From Bipolaris cookei (taxonomy: Eukaryota > Ascomycota > Dothideomycetes > Pleosporales > Pleosporaceae), in assembly GCA_002286855.1 (NCBI GenBank), contig NRSV01000014.1, positions 372,001-436,000 of the forward strand: a stretch of 64,000 nucleotides of DNA, in the 5' to 3' direction. The notes under the pieces were generated by a model. It had not been told where the DNA came from. It saw only the letters and a program-made list of their open reading frames with translations, and searched no databases. The number at the start of each line of letters is the position of its first letter. The first letter of the stretch is position 1. Below, piece by piece: positions 22,479 to 35,179 of the stretch. Position numbers and translations under genes: made by a program.

Positions 22479-25400
22479 ATGCTGTATTGTCTTCCTGGTA
22501 TCGTCGTCGAGGATGTCGCTCCCCCGGCTTTGAAACGGCGGCGCCTAAATACCCACCAATGCAGGACGCATCGCAATTGAGCCCCTTTGCAATGGATCCG
22601 AGTATGCACACTCAACGGGCACAACACCAGTACCATCCCCTATTTGCGTCGCTGTAGAAGAGATATGCGAAAACACCTTGGTGTGCTATGGCATGGTTTG
22701 TCGCCTTCAGCTCAGTTTCGTCGCTATCTTACATTTTGTCCAGATATCGGATTTGACAGTAAACGTTCCTCTACATCACCTCACCTCTGATATCTCGACC
22801 CAACACCCGATCCACTTTGAACCTCCTCGCACAGTTAGGTGTGGCGTTGTCAATGCGCCCATCGGACGACTAGACGACTTTGCGGGCGAGTCGCTACTGA
22901 GGCTGGTTGATGACGACGACCTCATCTTACAATTTCTACTCTCGTCGACTCCAATTGCTCCCGCAGCCGAGAGGAAGTCAGCCAAAAATGCTTCAAAATT
23001 TCTTGGAGTCATCGTGTATGGCCCTAGATGCCGCCTCAATGACTTTGGGGATTTTATGACCCAGGCTGGCTGCTACTTGGATGATCCTGTTGATTGTGAT
23101 CGCAACGTCCCATACATGAACCCTCAATGCCTATTCAGCCTTCATGAACGACCACCAATGACGTTTGAGTTGCTACAACCTCAACAACTACATATCGACA
23201 ATCACTCAAAAGCTTCCCTCGATGTTCTATCTGGCTTCGAGACTACCGATGATCTCGAGTTATCGGCTACCCCGACAGCTCTACGGACCGAATTGAGATT
23301 GTAAGTAATCCGCCCTGAGACGAGCGAAAACGTACATAATCAAGTTACGGACATCAGAGGCAAGCTCTGACTTTCTTCTTGAGACGCAAACAAGGTATGC
23401 ATCCGAACAAGGATGGTTTCGGTATATGGTTGCGAAAATGGAGTGAAGGAAAGTCTATGTGTGTATTGCTGAGATATCCTTCCAAGACTCAAGGCTAAAA
23501 TTAGATGTGCAATAGTTTCTTAAACGCTATGGCAGATGATGCACAATCTAGTCCAGGCCCTATGTGGCGCGGTGGATTGCTTGCTGATGAGATGGGTCTT
23601 GGGAAGATGCTAAGCATGATCGCTCTGATTGCTTCGGACCAAGATAGCACTTTGAGTGATAAGTCATTCATGGGCCACCCTATATATCGCGCTTCTATAT
23701 ACTCAACTCTGATAATAATGCCGTTGAGCTGTAAGCGAGTGTGCATCGTACGGCTTTATATATGCTAACTCATTTTGCAGTGTTCAGTGTCTGGGAATCA
23801 CAACTGAGAAGGTGTGTTATAACAAACTATATTGAGAATTGCCCTTATTGATCCCATTATGTATTCATTTACACGACGGTAAATTGAAATGGTTCATGTA
23901 CCATGGAAGGCAGAGATTCAAATTGAAGAGCAAGGAAATACTGCCCGGTACGTTTCGTTTATTCAGAAGCTACAAGCGAATCAGACGCTGACGCCTCACT
24001 TGTCGATCAGACATAGTTTTTACCACCTATCAGAGGATTGAGAGAGAGCATCGTAATCGCGCTCAAGGCAGCAGCTATCTATTCTCTCATCACTGGAGAC
24101 GTATCATCCTCGACGAGGGTAAGTTCGAAAGAACGTCACAGCTTGCGGTCCAATACTAATTAGAGTCTTCTTTAGCGCACACTATACGCAACCACAATAC
24201 CTCGACTGCGCAAGCAACAACCACACTACAGGCAACTTCTAGATGGGCAGTCTCGGGAAACCCGATCCAGAATAGCCTGCTTGACTTCTATAGCCTATTC
24301 AAGTTCCTCCACTTCTCCCCATACGACGACCCAAGAGTTTTCGAGGACGATATCACGAACTTGTGGCGTGTCAGGCCCGTCGACGAAGCCGCTGAGGCTT
24401 TTAATAAATTGCTCTCGTGCGTCATAGTATACCGAACAAAGGCTATTTTAGACCCGCCCATTAGAGATGACAAACTGATCCGTGTGCCGTTTGGTCATGA
24501 GGAGGAGAAACATTATCGCCAGATTGAGCCACCTGTTGTTGATATGCTGGATCGTGCCACAGAAAGTGGCTGCCAAACTAACGTACCCTGGATGACCGCT
24601 ATACAACAGATCAACAAACTTCGTCTTGTTTGCAACTTGGGAGTTTCCACTCCGTCACAGTCTCGTCACTTACCACAACTGGGGAGTGTCGACGAGGGAA
24701 CGGCTCTGATGAATGCGCGCTATTCTATGGGCGGAGAACTATGCGTACAGTGCCTACAGCCAGTCGAAGCATCAGCGTCTGGTGATGGACTCTGGGATGC
24801 TACACAACCAAGGGTTTATCTTTCAGCTTGTAGCACATTTTACTGTGCTGGTTGCTCTGCGCTCCTCCAATATCAATCACCTGATCCATGCGAGTGTATC
24901 GAGCAGCCGCGACCCTGTCAACTTCGTCCGTTGGCATCCTTCTTGCCTACCCCTAGACTTACACCCGTTAACGATATTTCTCCCTCGCCAATGGAGTGGG
25001 ACCACACCAACTATATTTCAAGTAAAGTATGGACACTTGCGTCGCAGATTAGGTCTTGTCCAGACGAAAAACAGTAAGCCTATTAGGAGCCATGACATAT
25101 CTCAAAACTGACTCACCGTTAGTGTTGTGTTCTCATCGTGGACATCAAGTCTCGATATAATGGAGAAGGCGCTTCGGTATGACCCAAACCATGTCATTCA
25201 ATCAGTCCGAATCGACGGAAAAGTGCAACTGAAGAACCGCAGCCATGCTATACAACAGCTCCATCAAAACCCTAGCATAAGCGTCATACTGATCACAATT
25301 GCTTGTGGTGCATGTGGGTATGTTCACGTAGACAATATCCACCAAATTATTCGATTTTCTAACATCTATCTCAGTCTGGACCTGACAGCAGCTTCGAGGG

Positions 25401-25773
25401 TACACCTTCTCGAGCCTCAATGGAACCCGTCTCTCGAGGATCAAGCACTTGCTCGAATCCATCGATTAGGGCAGACCCGTCCTGTGACAACCATACGCTA
25501 TGTCATGGAAGACTCGTTTGAAGAGGTACTTGAACGCAGAAAGCTACTTTCCATTAAAACCTGTGACATAAACTGACAGATTCATCGATAGCACATTCTC
25601 AAAGTCCAAGATCGCAAGAAGCTGCTCGCTACTACTTTATTGTTAAATGGCTTTTCTCTCGAGGTAAGCAATGGATATGCCAACATGGACGGACTAGCAA
25701 AAAGATACTAACGATACACCTCTAGAATCTGCGCCAATTGCTCCGCGAAAGAAAGGATTGCCAACAGTCTTGA
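22479..25773 (+). CDS. SNF2-family ATPase/helicase (Rad5/Rad16-like), possibly impaired
   Basis: Proposed exons: 22479-22497, 22565-23300, 23345-about 23462, about 23505-23730, 23781-23811, an exon ending 23947, 24011-24118, 24176-25073, 25123-25317, 25375-25525, 25592-25663 and 25726-25773. Landmarks: CGVVNAPIGRLDDF and RNVYMNP-type N-terminal region, HQRQALTFFLRRKQG, RGGLLADEMGLGKML (motif I), VFTTYQRI, ILDEAHTIRN (motif II, split by an intron inside DEAH), RWAVSGNPIQNSLLDFYSLFKFL (III), a Cys-rich CVQCLQ…CAGC insert (RING-like), VVFSSWTSSLDIMEKAL, LDLTAASRVHLLEPQWNPSLEDQALARIHRLGQTRPV (V-VI). Such proteins remodel chromatin or act in DNA repair. Motif I has Met in place of the Thr after GK, and I could not find a canonical acceptor for the exon that ends at 23947. 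The first exon is uncertain: an alternative frame there encodes a basic ALKRRRL motif. Confidence 0.72.
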
Positions 25774-27691
25774 TGAGGGACAAGGTCATAAAGATACTGA
25801 ATCCAACACATTCTTCATATTCCTTGCTCATCATCCACGTGACTGTACCGAAAGCCTTGACCCAAGTTCCTCCATGCACACTGCTGGATAATTCCTCTTA
25901 ACTAATCTTCAATTAAATCTGAGGAAGCAGAGATAAAAACTAAAATCATCCCATCCAGCAGCTCAAGATAGGAAAAGAGGTCACCCGAAACCTCCAAACC
26001 CCCCTACAAACCACGATACCAAATATGTTCGAAACAAAAACATACTTCCCTCTATTCTACATCTTCAGCATAAAACAATACCAATAAACATAAACATATA
26101 CAAAAAATGATTACAAGAATGAACTAGGAGCAAATCTAACTCACTCAAACAACCAACCATTGCTCCTCACCTAACAAAAAAACCCGACCCTCCGCACCAC
26201 CGTATTCCTTCCCACAAACGCCATAACACCATCCCTCACCTATGAACCAAGCAACCCCTCCAAATAAATCCCTTCAAAGCCCCCCGGCCCAAAAAAGCAA
26301 TACAAGCAGCGACACAAAAATGCCCTCTCCCCACTACTCCCCTCCCTGGAGCCTAGTCAGCCCTACGCACACCCACCAATCCATATCCCTGTCACAAAAA
26401 CTAATCCTTCAGGACGAAAACAATAAAAGCCCTGCGAATACGCAGTTCCCTGCTTCCGACTCTCCGACTTCCCCCGGCTGTGATAGCGGTGTCTACGTAG
26501 ATGCGTAAGATTATGATACGCGTCTTTGGTCTTGGGCGTTTGACGTTGTGTAAGGAAGAGAAGGAAGAGAGGTAGGGTGGGGTGCGTGTGGTGTAACAGG
26601 GGGATGTGTCAGATATGACGGGGGTGGGGGTGGCTGGGTTTTGGATGGCGTATGGAAGCAAGCAAGTATGGGGTTTGAGGGAGTGCCAAAGAAATTGAGT
26701 TTGCGTGATTTTTTTTGGGATTGGGGGGAGGATGAATTGGTTCATAATCTTCGGACATATGGTGTGTGTTGCACGATCAGGCGCGGCCTTAATTGAATAA
26801 TTCAGTTTTTAAGAAAGAGAGGTAATTCGGGGTCGGTACTTTTCTTCGCACCCGTGGCAGTTTGGAATGATGACCTTTGTTGCGGAGAAAAATAAACTGT
26901 ATTACTGCTAGCAGGTTCAGACTTTTTTTGCGTATTATATCTTTGGGGCGATAATGGGAGGCCTGGTTGCGTCAGCAGTCTAGGGTAGAGAGCGTATGGT
27001 ATGGCGACTAGAAAACCGGTATTTGTGAAGGTGACGTGATGAACAATTAATGAGATTAGAAGCTGAGAGAGAAGAGTTTAACTTCTACATGACCAACATG
27101 GAATTGTGTTTTATAGCGTTTGTAGCTTGCGAAGTCAGAAAATAGTTTTGATACGAAATAGAAAGCCGAGTAAACAGTAATACAACTATGAGACTTGAGG
27201 GCGAGAATCTGGGCTTTATCCTTTCTGGATGTAATGAAATAGAGAGATAGTGTCTGTATAAGTAGTAAGGTTTTCAGCTGTCGGATGGCTCGGAAGCTCT
27301 GCTCTGCACACAGCAGAGGGCAACCCCTATAATAGGACCGAAGTAGAGAGCATAAGAAGAGAACCTTGTACGCTCGTACATGAGCAAGAATTCTGAATAC
27401 CCTACACACCTGTCTTTTGGCAACCCTCCTGCATTCGTGCAAACCCTCTTTAGTCCCGCGCGCACATGCTTCGTACCTTGCTGTTTGCACCTGGTCCACA
27501 CTTATGCTAGCTAGCTATAGAGCCCATTCAACAGATAGTATGATATGAGCTAAATGCCAGATCAACCCAAATGATAAAGATATCAAGCTTCCAGAGATTG
27601 AATCCCAAACGCAAATCGCCCTAGGTCGCAAATATGGTAGATGATGAGACGACTGAAACAAAAAAGACTAATGCTGGGTAGAAGTAACTGC
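25774..27691. other. Intergenic, no supported gene
   Basis: 1.9 kb of AT-rich sequence with A-rich (25900-26200) and G-rich (26500-26760) plus-strand blocks. The frames at 26242-26508 and 27056-27501 have no domain and biased composition. I see no RNA gene or transposon end. Confidence 0.45.
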
Positions 27692-29445
27692 CTATCGGGC
27701 CAAACCAAGGGAGCCGGCCTTGACCCCAACCCAGTGTCGAACTTTCAAAAACACGCGCAAGGCGTGGATCGTAGCATCGATATGATCAGAAGACACCGAT
27801 ACTGCAGCTCTTACTGCGTGTAGTGAGAAGCATTTTGCTGCCCAAATGGCTGTCTGCGAATCGTCTTTTGGTTCAAGGCACGCAGAAGCCCATGATGCCG
27901 AAGCGCCTATGAGAGTTACCCATAGAAAGACACCGGCTAGGTCATTGCCCCAGCAGCTCTGTTTGTTTGTTCTCTCAATCGTTTCGTAGAGAGTGGATAA
28001 CAGTGTAGCACTCTTCGCGCCGGACCTGGCAGTGGCTGGATGTACAATGCTTGCAGAATCTGCGAGGCTTATTCCATAGACCATTGACCGACAGTAGATT
28101 AAAGCTGCAATGCGACAGCTCTCGTAGATCCAGTCCGGAGTAATGTCGCTCTCGGTGGACGGCAGTAAGAGAAGGCGTGAATAGATGGACTGGAGCTGCG
28201 AGTCGCAGTTGGCTAATTGCCCACTTGAAATCGTGTGTCCGTCACCGGTATGATTCCATCGCGCAAGAAACACGTCTGTAAAATTTTGAATCTCCATGAT
28301 GATTCCCGCTGTTCCTACGGAACAAACACGGTACAAGTGTGAAGCATGTGCGATAGGAGGCGAAAGTGGCGAGATTAGAATACAATTGTCAGATAATGTT
28401 TTAGATGGAGACCACGGCGTAAATTCTGCAGATTCAGGCTGGTTTCTTGCGATGATAAAAGTAAACATTATCCTGCCCTAGTTAGCTGATAGCTTTGTGT
28501 AAGTGTCAAGACTCGTACAGTGTCATGAACCTGGCAACGCCCGAATTCAGCCCTTCTCGATGGCTCCTCAAGCAAGTTGCCAGACCATCGCGGTGCACGC
28601 TGAAGACTCCCTCGTTGAAACTCCCGATTTCACTGATAATGAGATGGAGTATGCAGATGATAGTAGCGTTGTCCGTATCCAAGCGGCTGCTAATTAGTCT
28701 GAGAATCTTGGTTTTGGCGAATACGGTGAGGCGGCTGTCATACAGCAAACCTTCGTCAAAGTCATGGTAGACCAAGGTAGCATACACATGGCTGAGAAAC
28801 GATAGATGACTGTCGCAAACATAACACATCCATGCTTGATCTGCAACAATGAGCAACAGCCAGGCTTCTATGCAATGACTCACCATGACAAAAGAGAACG
28901 GTATTGCGGATCCACTCGCGCTTCAGATCGCCTAGAGACTCGTTTTGAAAGGTGTTGCTTCTCGGAAATGGGTACTCTGAACCCTCTTCACAGGCCGGAG
29001 GTGCGCTATGGGTAGATGTCGGGCTTGCCATTGATAGAATTCGCGCAGCTAGACTTCGTAGAGAATCGGTTGGAGATGACGGTGAGTAAGCGTCAAAAGC
29101 ATGCAGACTCAACGCGAATTCATAGCCCCTACTATACGCAGGAGCCATAGGTGCAGTGGTCGATAGTATCCCAAAGGAGTCTGTTGTGGCCGGGCTCGGA
29201 GTTCGTGTCAAAGCACTTGGTCCATTGCTACCTTCCCGGCTTCCGGCCAGAGTCGCAGGTGACGATGCTCTAGTCTCTTGGTGCTTATACATGACATGTG
29301 ATCGTACGTTTCTCAGGACTGTCGTAGCCCGGAAATCGTCTGGATGGGTTGCAACGATAAATTGGAGTGCAGGACCCTGTGCGAGTGGCGGGAGGCGGTG
29401 TCGACCTGTTCGTCTTTTTGATGGCTTTGGATCGTTGGACACCAT
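27692..29445 (-). CDS. Fungal-specific transcription factor domain protein (Fungal_trans_2 type)
   Basis: Three exons: 29445-28884, 28840-28519 and 28472-27692, with 43 bp (GTGAGT…GCAG) and 46 bp (GTACGA…GCAG) introns; 554 aa. The N terminus (VSNDPKPSKRRTGRH…FIVATHPDDFRATTVLRNVRSHVMYKHQE) is basic and resembles the short N termini of fungal regulators that have lost the Zn2Cys6 cluster; no Cys6 motif is present. A Ser/Pro-rich linker follows. From about residue 165 the helical middle-homology domain is seen (LKREWIRNTVLFCHDQAWMC, LTVFAKTKILRLISSRLDTDNATIICILHLI, VHRDGLATCLRSHREGL). It probably acts in the nucleus without its own classical DNA-binding cluster. Target genes are unknown. Confidence 0.75.
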
Positions 29446-31900
29446 GTTCAAAGGTACACGATGTTCGAGAGGTGCGTTACTCTAATGAATCAAAACAAGT
29501 AGACGATGGTGCTTAGTCTTTCGGGCCTTTCCAACAGGTAACAGAGTTTTAAAAGTTTAAAGGCATGAACAATTGGCCGTTGACGTGAGATGCAAGTACC
29601 CTCTGGAATACTACAATGTGCTATTAGTCTTCGTTGGTGCTATGAGCCTCAGCCACAAGGAAAAGATAGCGGTGGACATCTGACAGGGTCCAGGTTGGCT
29701 GCGTTACTACGGAATGGGAGTAAAAGCATGTTCGAGGGAGGCCTCAACTCAAAACGAACCAGTGATGAGAATTCATAACATACCGGGAAGGATGTAAAGC
29801 GTACACCGTTCCCCCGGTTCATCATCTTAGAATGTGTATCGCGCACACCGGGTCATAACTCTGGCGCAGCACACGCTGAGCAGATGACATTCAGTAGAGA
29901 CCAAGTATCTACTGCTTGAGGCAGTGGATGCGGTGAACCCCGCCGTCGGTCCCGAGAAGCATGCCGATACGCGCCTCTATGCTCCCGATCCGCATCCGAA
30001 AGACGTCGGAGAAGAATCGTTCCCGGTCTAGTGTGTGGCTGGAGCATAACACCTCACCATCAGCAGCCCGACACCGAGAGAACCGGGCCAAGCGCGACAG
30101 TACAGACCGCCATCCATAGCCCTTGGTGATGTCAAGAAGATTCATTGGATTTATACTTTCGAGTCCGATGGCTTTGTGGACGGATCCTCATGTGTCGATA
30201 TGTTCCTTTCGAGTTCGGCTGGCATAGCATGGGTTGGTCTGATGCTACCCGCACCTTTTCCTCCAATTCAAAGATCCAGAATGTAAGTTAGCTGTGGGAA
30301 ACACAATCAGCATGCTAGTAGTCAACCAACCCATTTGCCTAATTCAGTCTTAGCGCGCGGGCATACCCTAGTTGCTGCATATAAGCCGCAGGCCCGTGGA
30401 GCGAGCATTGGGTCAGTATGTCCTTATTGAATCGGTAACAGCCCTAAGAACGCCTTGTGTGCTCCTTTGACCTATGATAGATTAAGGGCACATCGTCCGC
30501 AGCCAACCGCGTAGGGCGCCTCCTTGGGCAGGTTATAGAAAATCCAAAGACTGATGCGTCTGGCTACATTGCCAGGTATCCAATTGAGCTTCCTATGTAA
30601 CAAAACGGTAGCTCTATCGCAGCAATGGCTAGCATGTAGTTCGTGGCTTACTATATCAGCCACAACGTGGGCTCACGTAGCGTGGCTGTATACATGCGAG
30701 GACATGACGGAAGATTTGCCTAGAAGAGCAATTTGAAGCTTGGTACCATTCTCTTGGTTGGAGTGTCACACGGTGAAGTCACTGTCGTTTTACTAAAAGT
30801 ATTTCGCTCGGAAGGGCCGTTCTACTGCGTTGGCGGGTTATGGGAGCTGCAAGAAAGGGAGAGAACACGCCTCCCGGAAAAACCACAGCCTAGTGTTGCA
30901 CTGGCTACGCATGAAGAAAGCAACTGGCAAAAGTTGACAGGTTCCTTGCCAAGTGTTGATCTCTTCTCAAAGTAGCAAGCCGAGCAAAAGAAATTTGTAT
31001 CGTGGCGACCTGAGAGTTTGATGCACAAGAGACGTGGTGAATGCAGACTTGTGTGCAGTCGACTGACTAGTTTCGTTGTCAGCATACTTACAGATGTGTT
31101 GCATTGACCGGTAAGATGGGTACGATTGTGGTATACATATGTATCCATGCTCGATTTTGCCGGCACCAAGAATCAATACGGCTTTGCTTCTGGAGGCGAA
31201 TACCTTGCTACAATCTCATCAAGATTACTGGGGCCATGTTGATCTAACAGCACGTATCGTCATAGCTTGGCGACAGTGCTTGGTGTTGAACTGTCGTTAT
31301 TGCCACATTGAGGGGTATGCACAGCTATGTGTGTGTGTGATAGCAAATGACGCAGTGAAATTTGAGAGGTGAAGGAATGGAAAAACAAACGTGGGGTTAC
31401 AAAAACGTACGACGCACGAGCCATATGGGTCATGTTTCATCGCTGGCGGCGATAGGAGCGCATCACGGCATACGAGTCAAGCAGGACACTTGTGCATTGA
31501 AGGATTCGTCGCCTGCATACAAAAGACAGAATAGAAAAAAAGTATATGAAATACATTGCGACACGTCACAACTTAATTATCGACCTAATCAAAGTATCGA
31601 TGCATAAGTCTAAGTCATGACTATCATACGCAATGGAGTATAGGTAACAGAGCAGCGCACAACTAAAGCCCATTATGCTGGTGAAAACAAAAGCCTTTTC
31701 TCTTCCATCACGGTAGACAATGTTTAGTGACAGTAGGAAGCGTAGGAATACATGCGACAACGCCGAAGAGTGAGAGCACCACATCAAGGCACATATCGAT
31801 ACCCAGATCCCCTTGTGTTTTGATAATGTTGATCTTTGACCCTTGCCCAGGTGTTAGCATGTTCGTGTTCCAGGGTTCGCGGTGAATGCAGTTACGAGGC
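29446..31900. other. Intergenic, no supported gene
   Basis: About 2.4 kb between the transcription-factor start and the end of the PKA regulatory subunit gene. Only short, mutually contradictory frames occur and none carries recognisable motifs. The last few hundred bases are likely the 3' UTR of the PKA gene. Confidence 0.45.
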
Positions 31901-33283
31901 CTAGGAGAGGGGATCTACGTTGTCGCCTTCGGATACCGACTTGGTGGGGTCGTTCCGCCTCATGATGCCCTCGACAGGTCCCAGCAGTCGCTGGAAGCCG
32001 TTCTTGCCAAGAGTCGCGACCTTGACCTCAGTCTTGCTGATGACCGAGGCAGCACGGGGCGCATCATTGAGCAGCGCCAATTCACCAAAATAGTCGCCCT
32101 TTTGATATTGATTTACAGGGCCGTCAATGCCGCGCTTGAAGACCTCTGCTTCTCCAGCCTCGAGTAGAAAGAACGACTCGCCAACGTCGCCTTCTTGGAT
32201 GATGGTTGTTCCGGGCGGGTATTTTTTGGTTTCAAGAGCGTCGGCAATCTTTGAACGCTCATAGGGCGTCAGGGTGGACAGTAGGGGGACCTCTTCGAGG
32301 AAGCCCTCGTACATGCGTCGACGCTGGAAGGCGCTGTCCATGAGAATGCGGCGGAAGGTGATGCGGTCGAGTGCCCAGAGGGTTGATGGCTCTGTCGAAG
32401 TAACTGTCGCGGCACGGGGCGCATTGTACATGAGAGCCAGCTCACCAAAGGAGCCCCCGGGTCCGACAGTGCCCACCTTGTTACCAGCACCTTCGGCGCC
32501 TGCTTCAAGCTTTCCTGACTGGTTGACGTAGATGTCGAACGAGCCCTTTTCGACGACATAGAAGTAGTCTCCGACATCACCCTGTTGGATGACCTTTATC
32601 CCCTTTGTTGGTATGGGCTTCTCGTGCAGGGCACCAAGGACCATTGACGATTGGTCGTCATCGAGATGTGAGAAGAGGAAGTTGCCAGAGACCGCCGACT
32701 TGAGACGCGACAGCTGGTCGGGCGTCTTTTGATGAAAGGGCGGGGTAAAGTTGTCGGCAGCACTTGAGGTGGGGTTGAGGGACTCGGCCGAGACGGAGGT
32801 GCGCCTGTTGGTGTTGTAGTTGTTGGGGAAGGTCTGGCCCTCTCCGACAAGCGGCGGCATCTGTGTGATGTTATTCTTGGAGGAGCCGCCAAAGCCACCA
32901 AAGTTGCCAAAGGCGCTTTCGCCCACGGTGCCCAGGTTGCCGTTATTGCGGGTGCGGGCAAAGTCGACGGCGGCAAAAGTCGAGGCTGTGGGCGACGTCA
33001 TAGTGTCGTTCTCCTCTTCTTCTTCGAGGCGGTGCATGGTTGTCTTTGCAAAGCTGCTGCCGCTGCTGGGCGAGGTGCTAAAGGGGTTGTTGCCCGGGAA
33101 GCTGTTCTCGGCACGGCCCTGATGGCTGGCGTGCTGTTGCGACAGCAGGTACTCTGTTCGCTGCGACTCGAGGCGTCGGTTGAAGAAATTGGCACAGAAT
33201 TGGAGGATGTCGTGCGGCTTGTGCTTGAGGATTTCGCGGTCGAGGGTAGAGATTTCGTTGGAGTAGTCGGGAGGGAGGGACAT
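31901..33283 (-). CDS. pkaR: cAMP-dependent protein kinase regulatory subunit
   Basis: 460 aa, single exon. The frame is open further upstream, but ATG 33283 (MSLPPDYSNEISTLDREI) is the first Met and begins the RII-type dimerisation/docking region (about 1-45, DILQFCANFFNRRLESQR). The inhibitory site is RRTS (160-163), a substrate-like site with Ser at the P-site, so R-subunit phosphorylation is expected. Two cyclic-nucleotide-binding domains follow, each with an intact phosphate-binding cassette: FGELALMYNAPRAATV (279-294) and FGELALLNDAPRAASV (399-414), both with the key Glu and Arg. It binds and silences the PKA catalytic subunit until cAMP rises. It appears intact and of normal fungal length. 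Confidence 0.97.
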   Translation of the reverse strand: MSLPPDYSNEISTLDREILKHKPHDILQFCANFFNRRLESQRTEYLLSQQHASHQGRAENSFPGNNPFSTSPSSGSSFAKTTMHRLEEEEENDTMTSPTASTFAAVDFARTRNNGNLGTVGESAFGNFGGFGGSSKNNITQMPPLVGEGQTFPNNYNTNRRTSVSAESLNPTSSAADNFTPPFHQKTPDQLSRLKSAVSGNFLFSHLDDDQSSMVLGALHEKPIPTKGIKVIQQGDVGDYFYVVEKGSFDIYVNQSGKLEAGAEGAGNKVGTVGPGGSFGELALMYNAPRAATVTSTEPSTLWALDRITFRRILMDSAFQRRRMYEGFLEEVPLLSTLTPYERSKIADALETKKYPPGTTIIQEGDVGESFFLLEAGEAEVFKRGIDGPVNQYQKGDYFGELALLNDAPRAASVISKTEVKVATLGKNGFQRLLGPVEGIMRRNDPTKSVSEGDNVDPLS

Positions 33284-35179
33284 GAGGGCGGTGGGCGGGT
33301 GGTGAGGGGTTGAGCGCAGCTCTTTGACGTCGGTCGGTCGCGAGACGTGCAGGGATGAGGGGGGCAGCAGTAGCTGGCAGTGCGGCAAGGATCCAAGGGC
33401 AGCAGCGATGCGATATTCAGGGGGGGAGGACGAGACGGGGGAGAGGATGAAGGCGGAGGTGAAGCTAGGCGGCTAGTAGAGAAAGCAATTGTACTGTAGG
33501 TGCAAAGGCCCCCGGGGGTGAGGGCGCAGTGATGACGCGCTGGGCAGAGTGGGTGGTGGGTGGGCAGTCAGAGGGGGACTACTAGAGACAGTAGCAGCAG
33601 CAGTAGCAGCGGCAGGTAGGGATCAAGGCAATGGAGCTGGGGGCGTATTATCTTCCAGAAGGCCTCTAGAAACTCTCGTCTGGCTTGAGGCGCTCACGGC
33701 GACATTTAGGCGACGGCTTGTCTGCCAGCCGTGACTCAATCTCTGGTGCTTGTCCATGCAGTGCTGCCATGGATCAAAGAGCAGATGCCAATAGGCGTGT
33801 GAGCTTTAGCTCCCGCTTGCTGTCCATGGCTGAAGCTTGCGCTAGGCGTCAGGGGAGCTTGCGGCGGTGGCGGGGATGCAAATGCCCCAGTGCCCGTGGG
33901 AGAGAGTATATGTATGTACAGTAGTACAGAGCAGAGGGCTCACATCGCAGTCATATGAAATGGTCAAGGCCAAATGGGAACAAGGCAAAGACGATGCTTG
34001 TCAGCTGCTCGTAGCCACGCAGCTCGTTTCGCTGTAATTAGGCGCCGCTGTAGAGGGAGTGGACAATAAACCGCCGAAATGAGTCTTATCTTGCATACTG
34101 CATCACCACACGCCCCAGACTCATCCAAGCGCCTGCAAAGATACGGGTGGGCAAACTATGGACAGATGCAGGGACAGAATGATTGCCCGGCCCACCAGTC
34201 CACCAGTTCGATGAGTAGCCTTCCCGTGTTTGACCTTTTATTCGAGACTTTTTGATACATGCGTCTTGCAGACCAAACATGGGCGAGCCGGCTGACGCAC
34301 AATTGGCGGTGAGCCACAGCCTACCTATGGCGCAGGCGATGCGGTGAGTGTAGCAAGACAGGTTGGAGACGTGTGAGAGCAAGAAGGGGGGGAGGGGAAA
34401 TGGTGTGTTTTGGTCTGTGCAAAGAACCTCTCGTATTCGTGGATGTGCAGGACATAATGCTGCTCGTCAACAGTGGAATTAACGCACGTGTTAGCCACGG
34501 AGCAGGAGGACGATGACGCACTCTGACCGACTGCGTGGGTGGTGCATGGTCACGTGCCCGACATGGTTCTGTGTCTGCGAGCGGGAGGGGCCATGATGTA
34601 GTATTCTCGTTTTTGCAGGCGCGCGCAATGACCGCCACCTTGAATTGCGCCGCCCACTGCACAACTCGCCCGTGCCAACAGTGGGCGGGTACAGTCGAAT
34701 CTGGCTGGAAGCAAGCGGCCAGACAGGTATACGCACGCAGGCTTTCGTCATTGTGCATTGCTCGCCATTCTGTCTTCCCGCCTGTGCCATTGCGCGCGAT
34801 CAACGGCATTCCGCCAAGCAATGACGCCGCTAACCGCGCCGTCTCCAATCTTGCACCTCTACTGCAGCATCGCGCGCAGACTGAACAGCCTCACCAATTC
34901 GCTCTCAACAGCGCCCTATTGCCATATTCACTTTGCCCTGCGCCTGCGCTCCTAATCCGCTTTCTGTCTGTCCCCTCCGCATAGCTGCAAGCGTTCCTGT
35001 CGTGCATACAAACATCGTCCGAGCGCGCGCTGCCGCTTGATTTAGCTCCACCCGAACCGAGCTCCTGATCCTGCCCTACCAGCCTCCTCCAAAACTGCCC
35101 GCTCTTTGCGCCCTCCGACCCATCTCTCTCCTGACTACCACAATCGCATTTCTCCAATCGCCTATTCTGCTGCGCTGAC
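33284..35179. promoter_or_regulatory. Long divergent promoter region (pkaR / CBM48 gene)
   Basis: 1.9 kb between two divergent start codons. The pkaR side is G/A-rich on the plus strand for about 250 bp, and the other side is C-rich near 34900-35170 just before the CBM48 start, both usual for fungal 5' UTRs. Several frames of 100-175 codons overlap on both strands here without any domain, so I call no gene. Confidence 0.45.

Noticed and set aside
27595..27640. Possible tRNA T-loop (GATTGAATCCC)
   Set aside because: No matching acceptor stem, D-arm or anticodon arm could be found around it.
34321..34984. Frames of 149-175 codons on both strands between pkaR and the CBM48 gene
   Set aside because: They overlap each other, have no domains and lie where two divergent promoters are expected.
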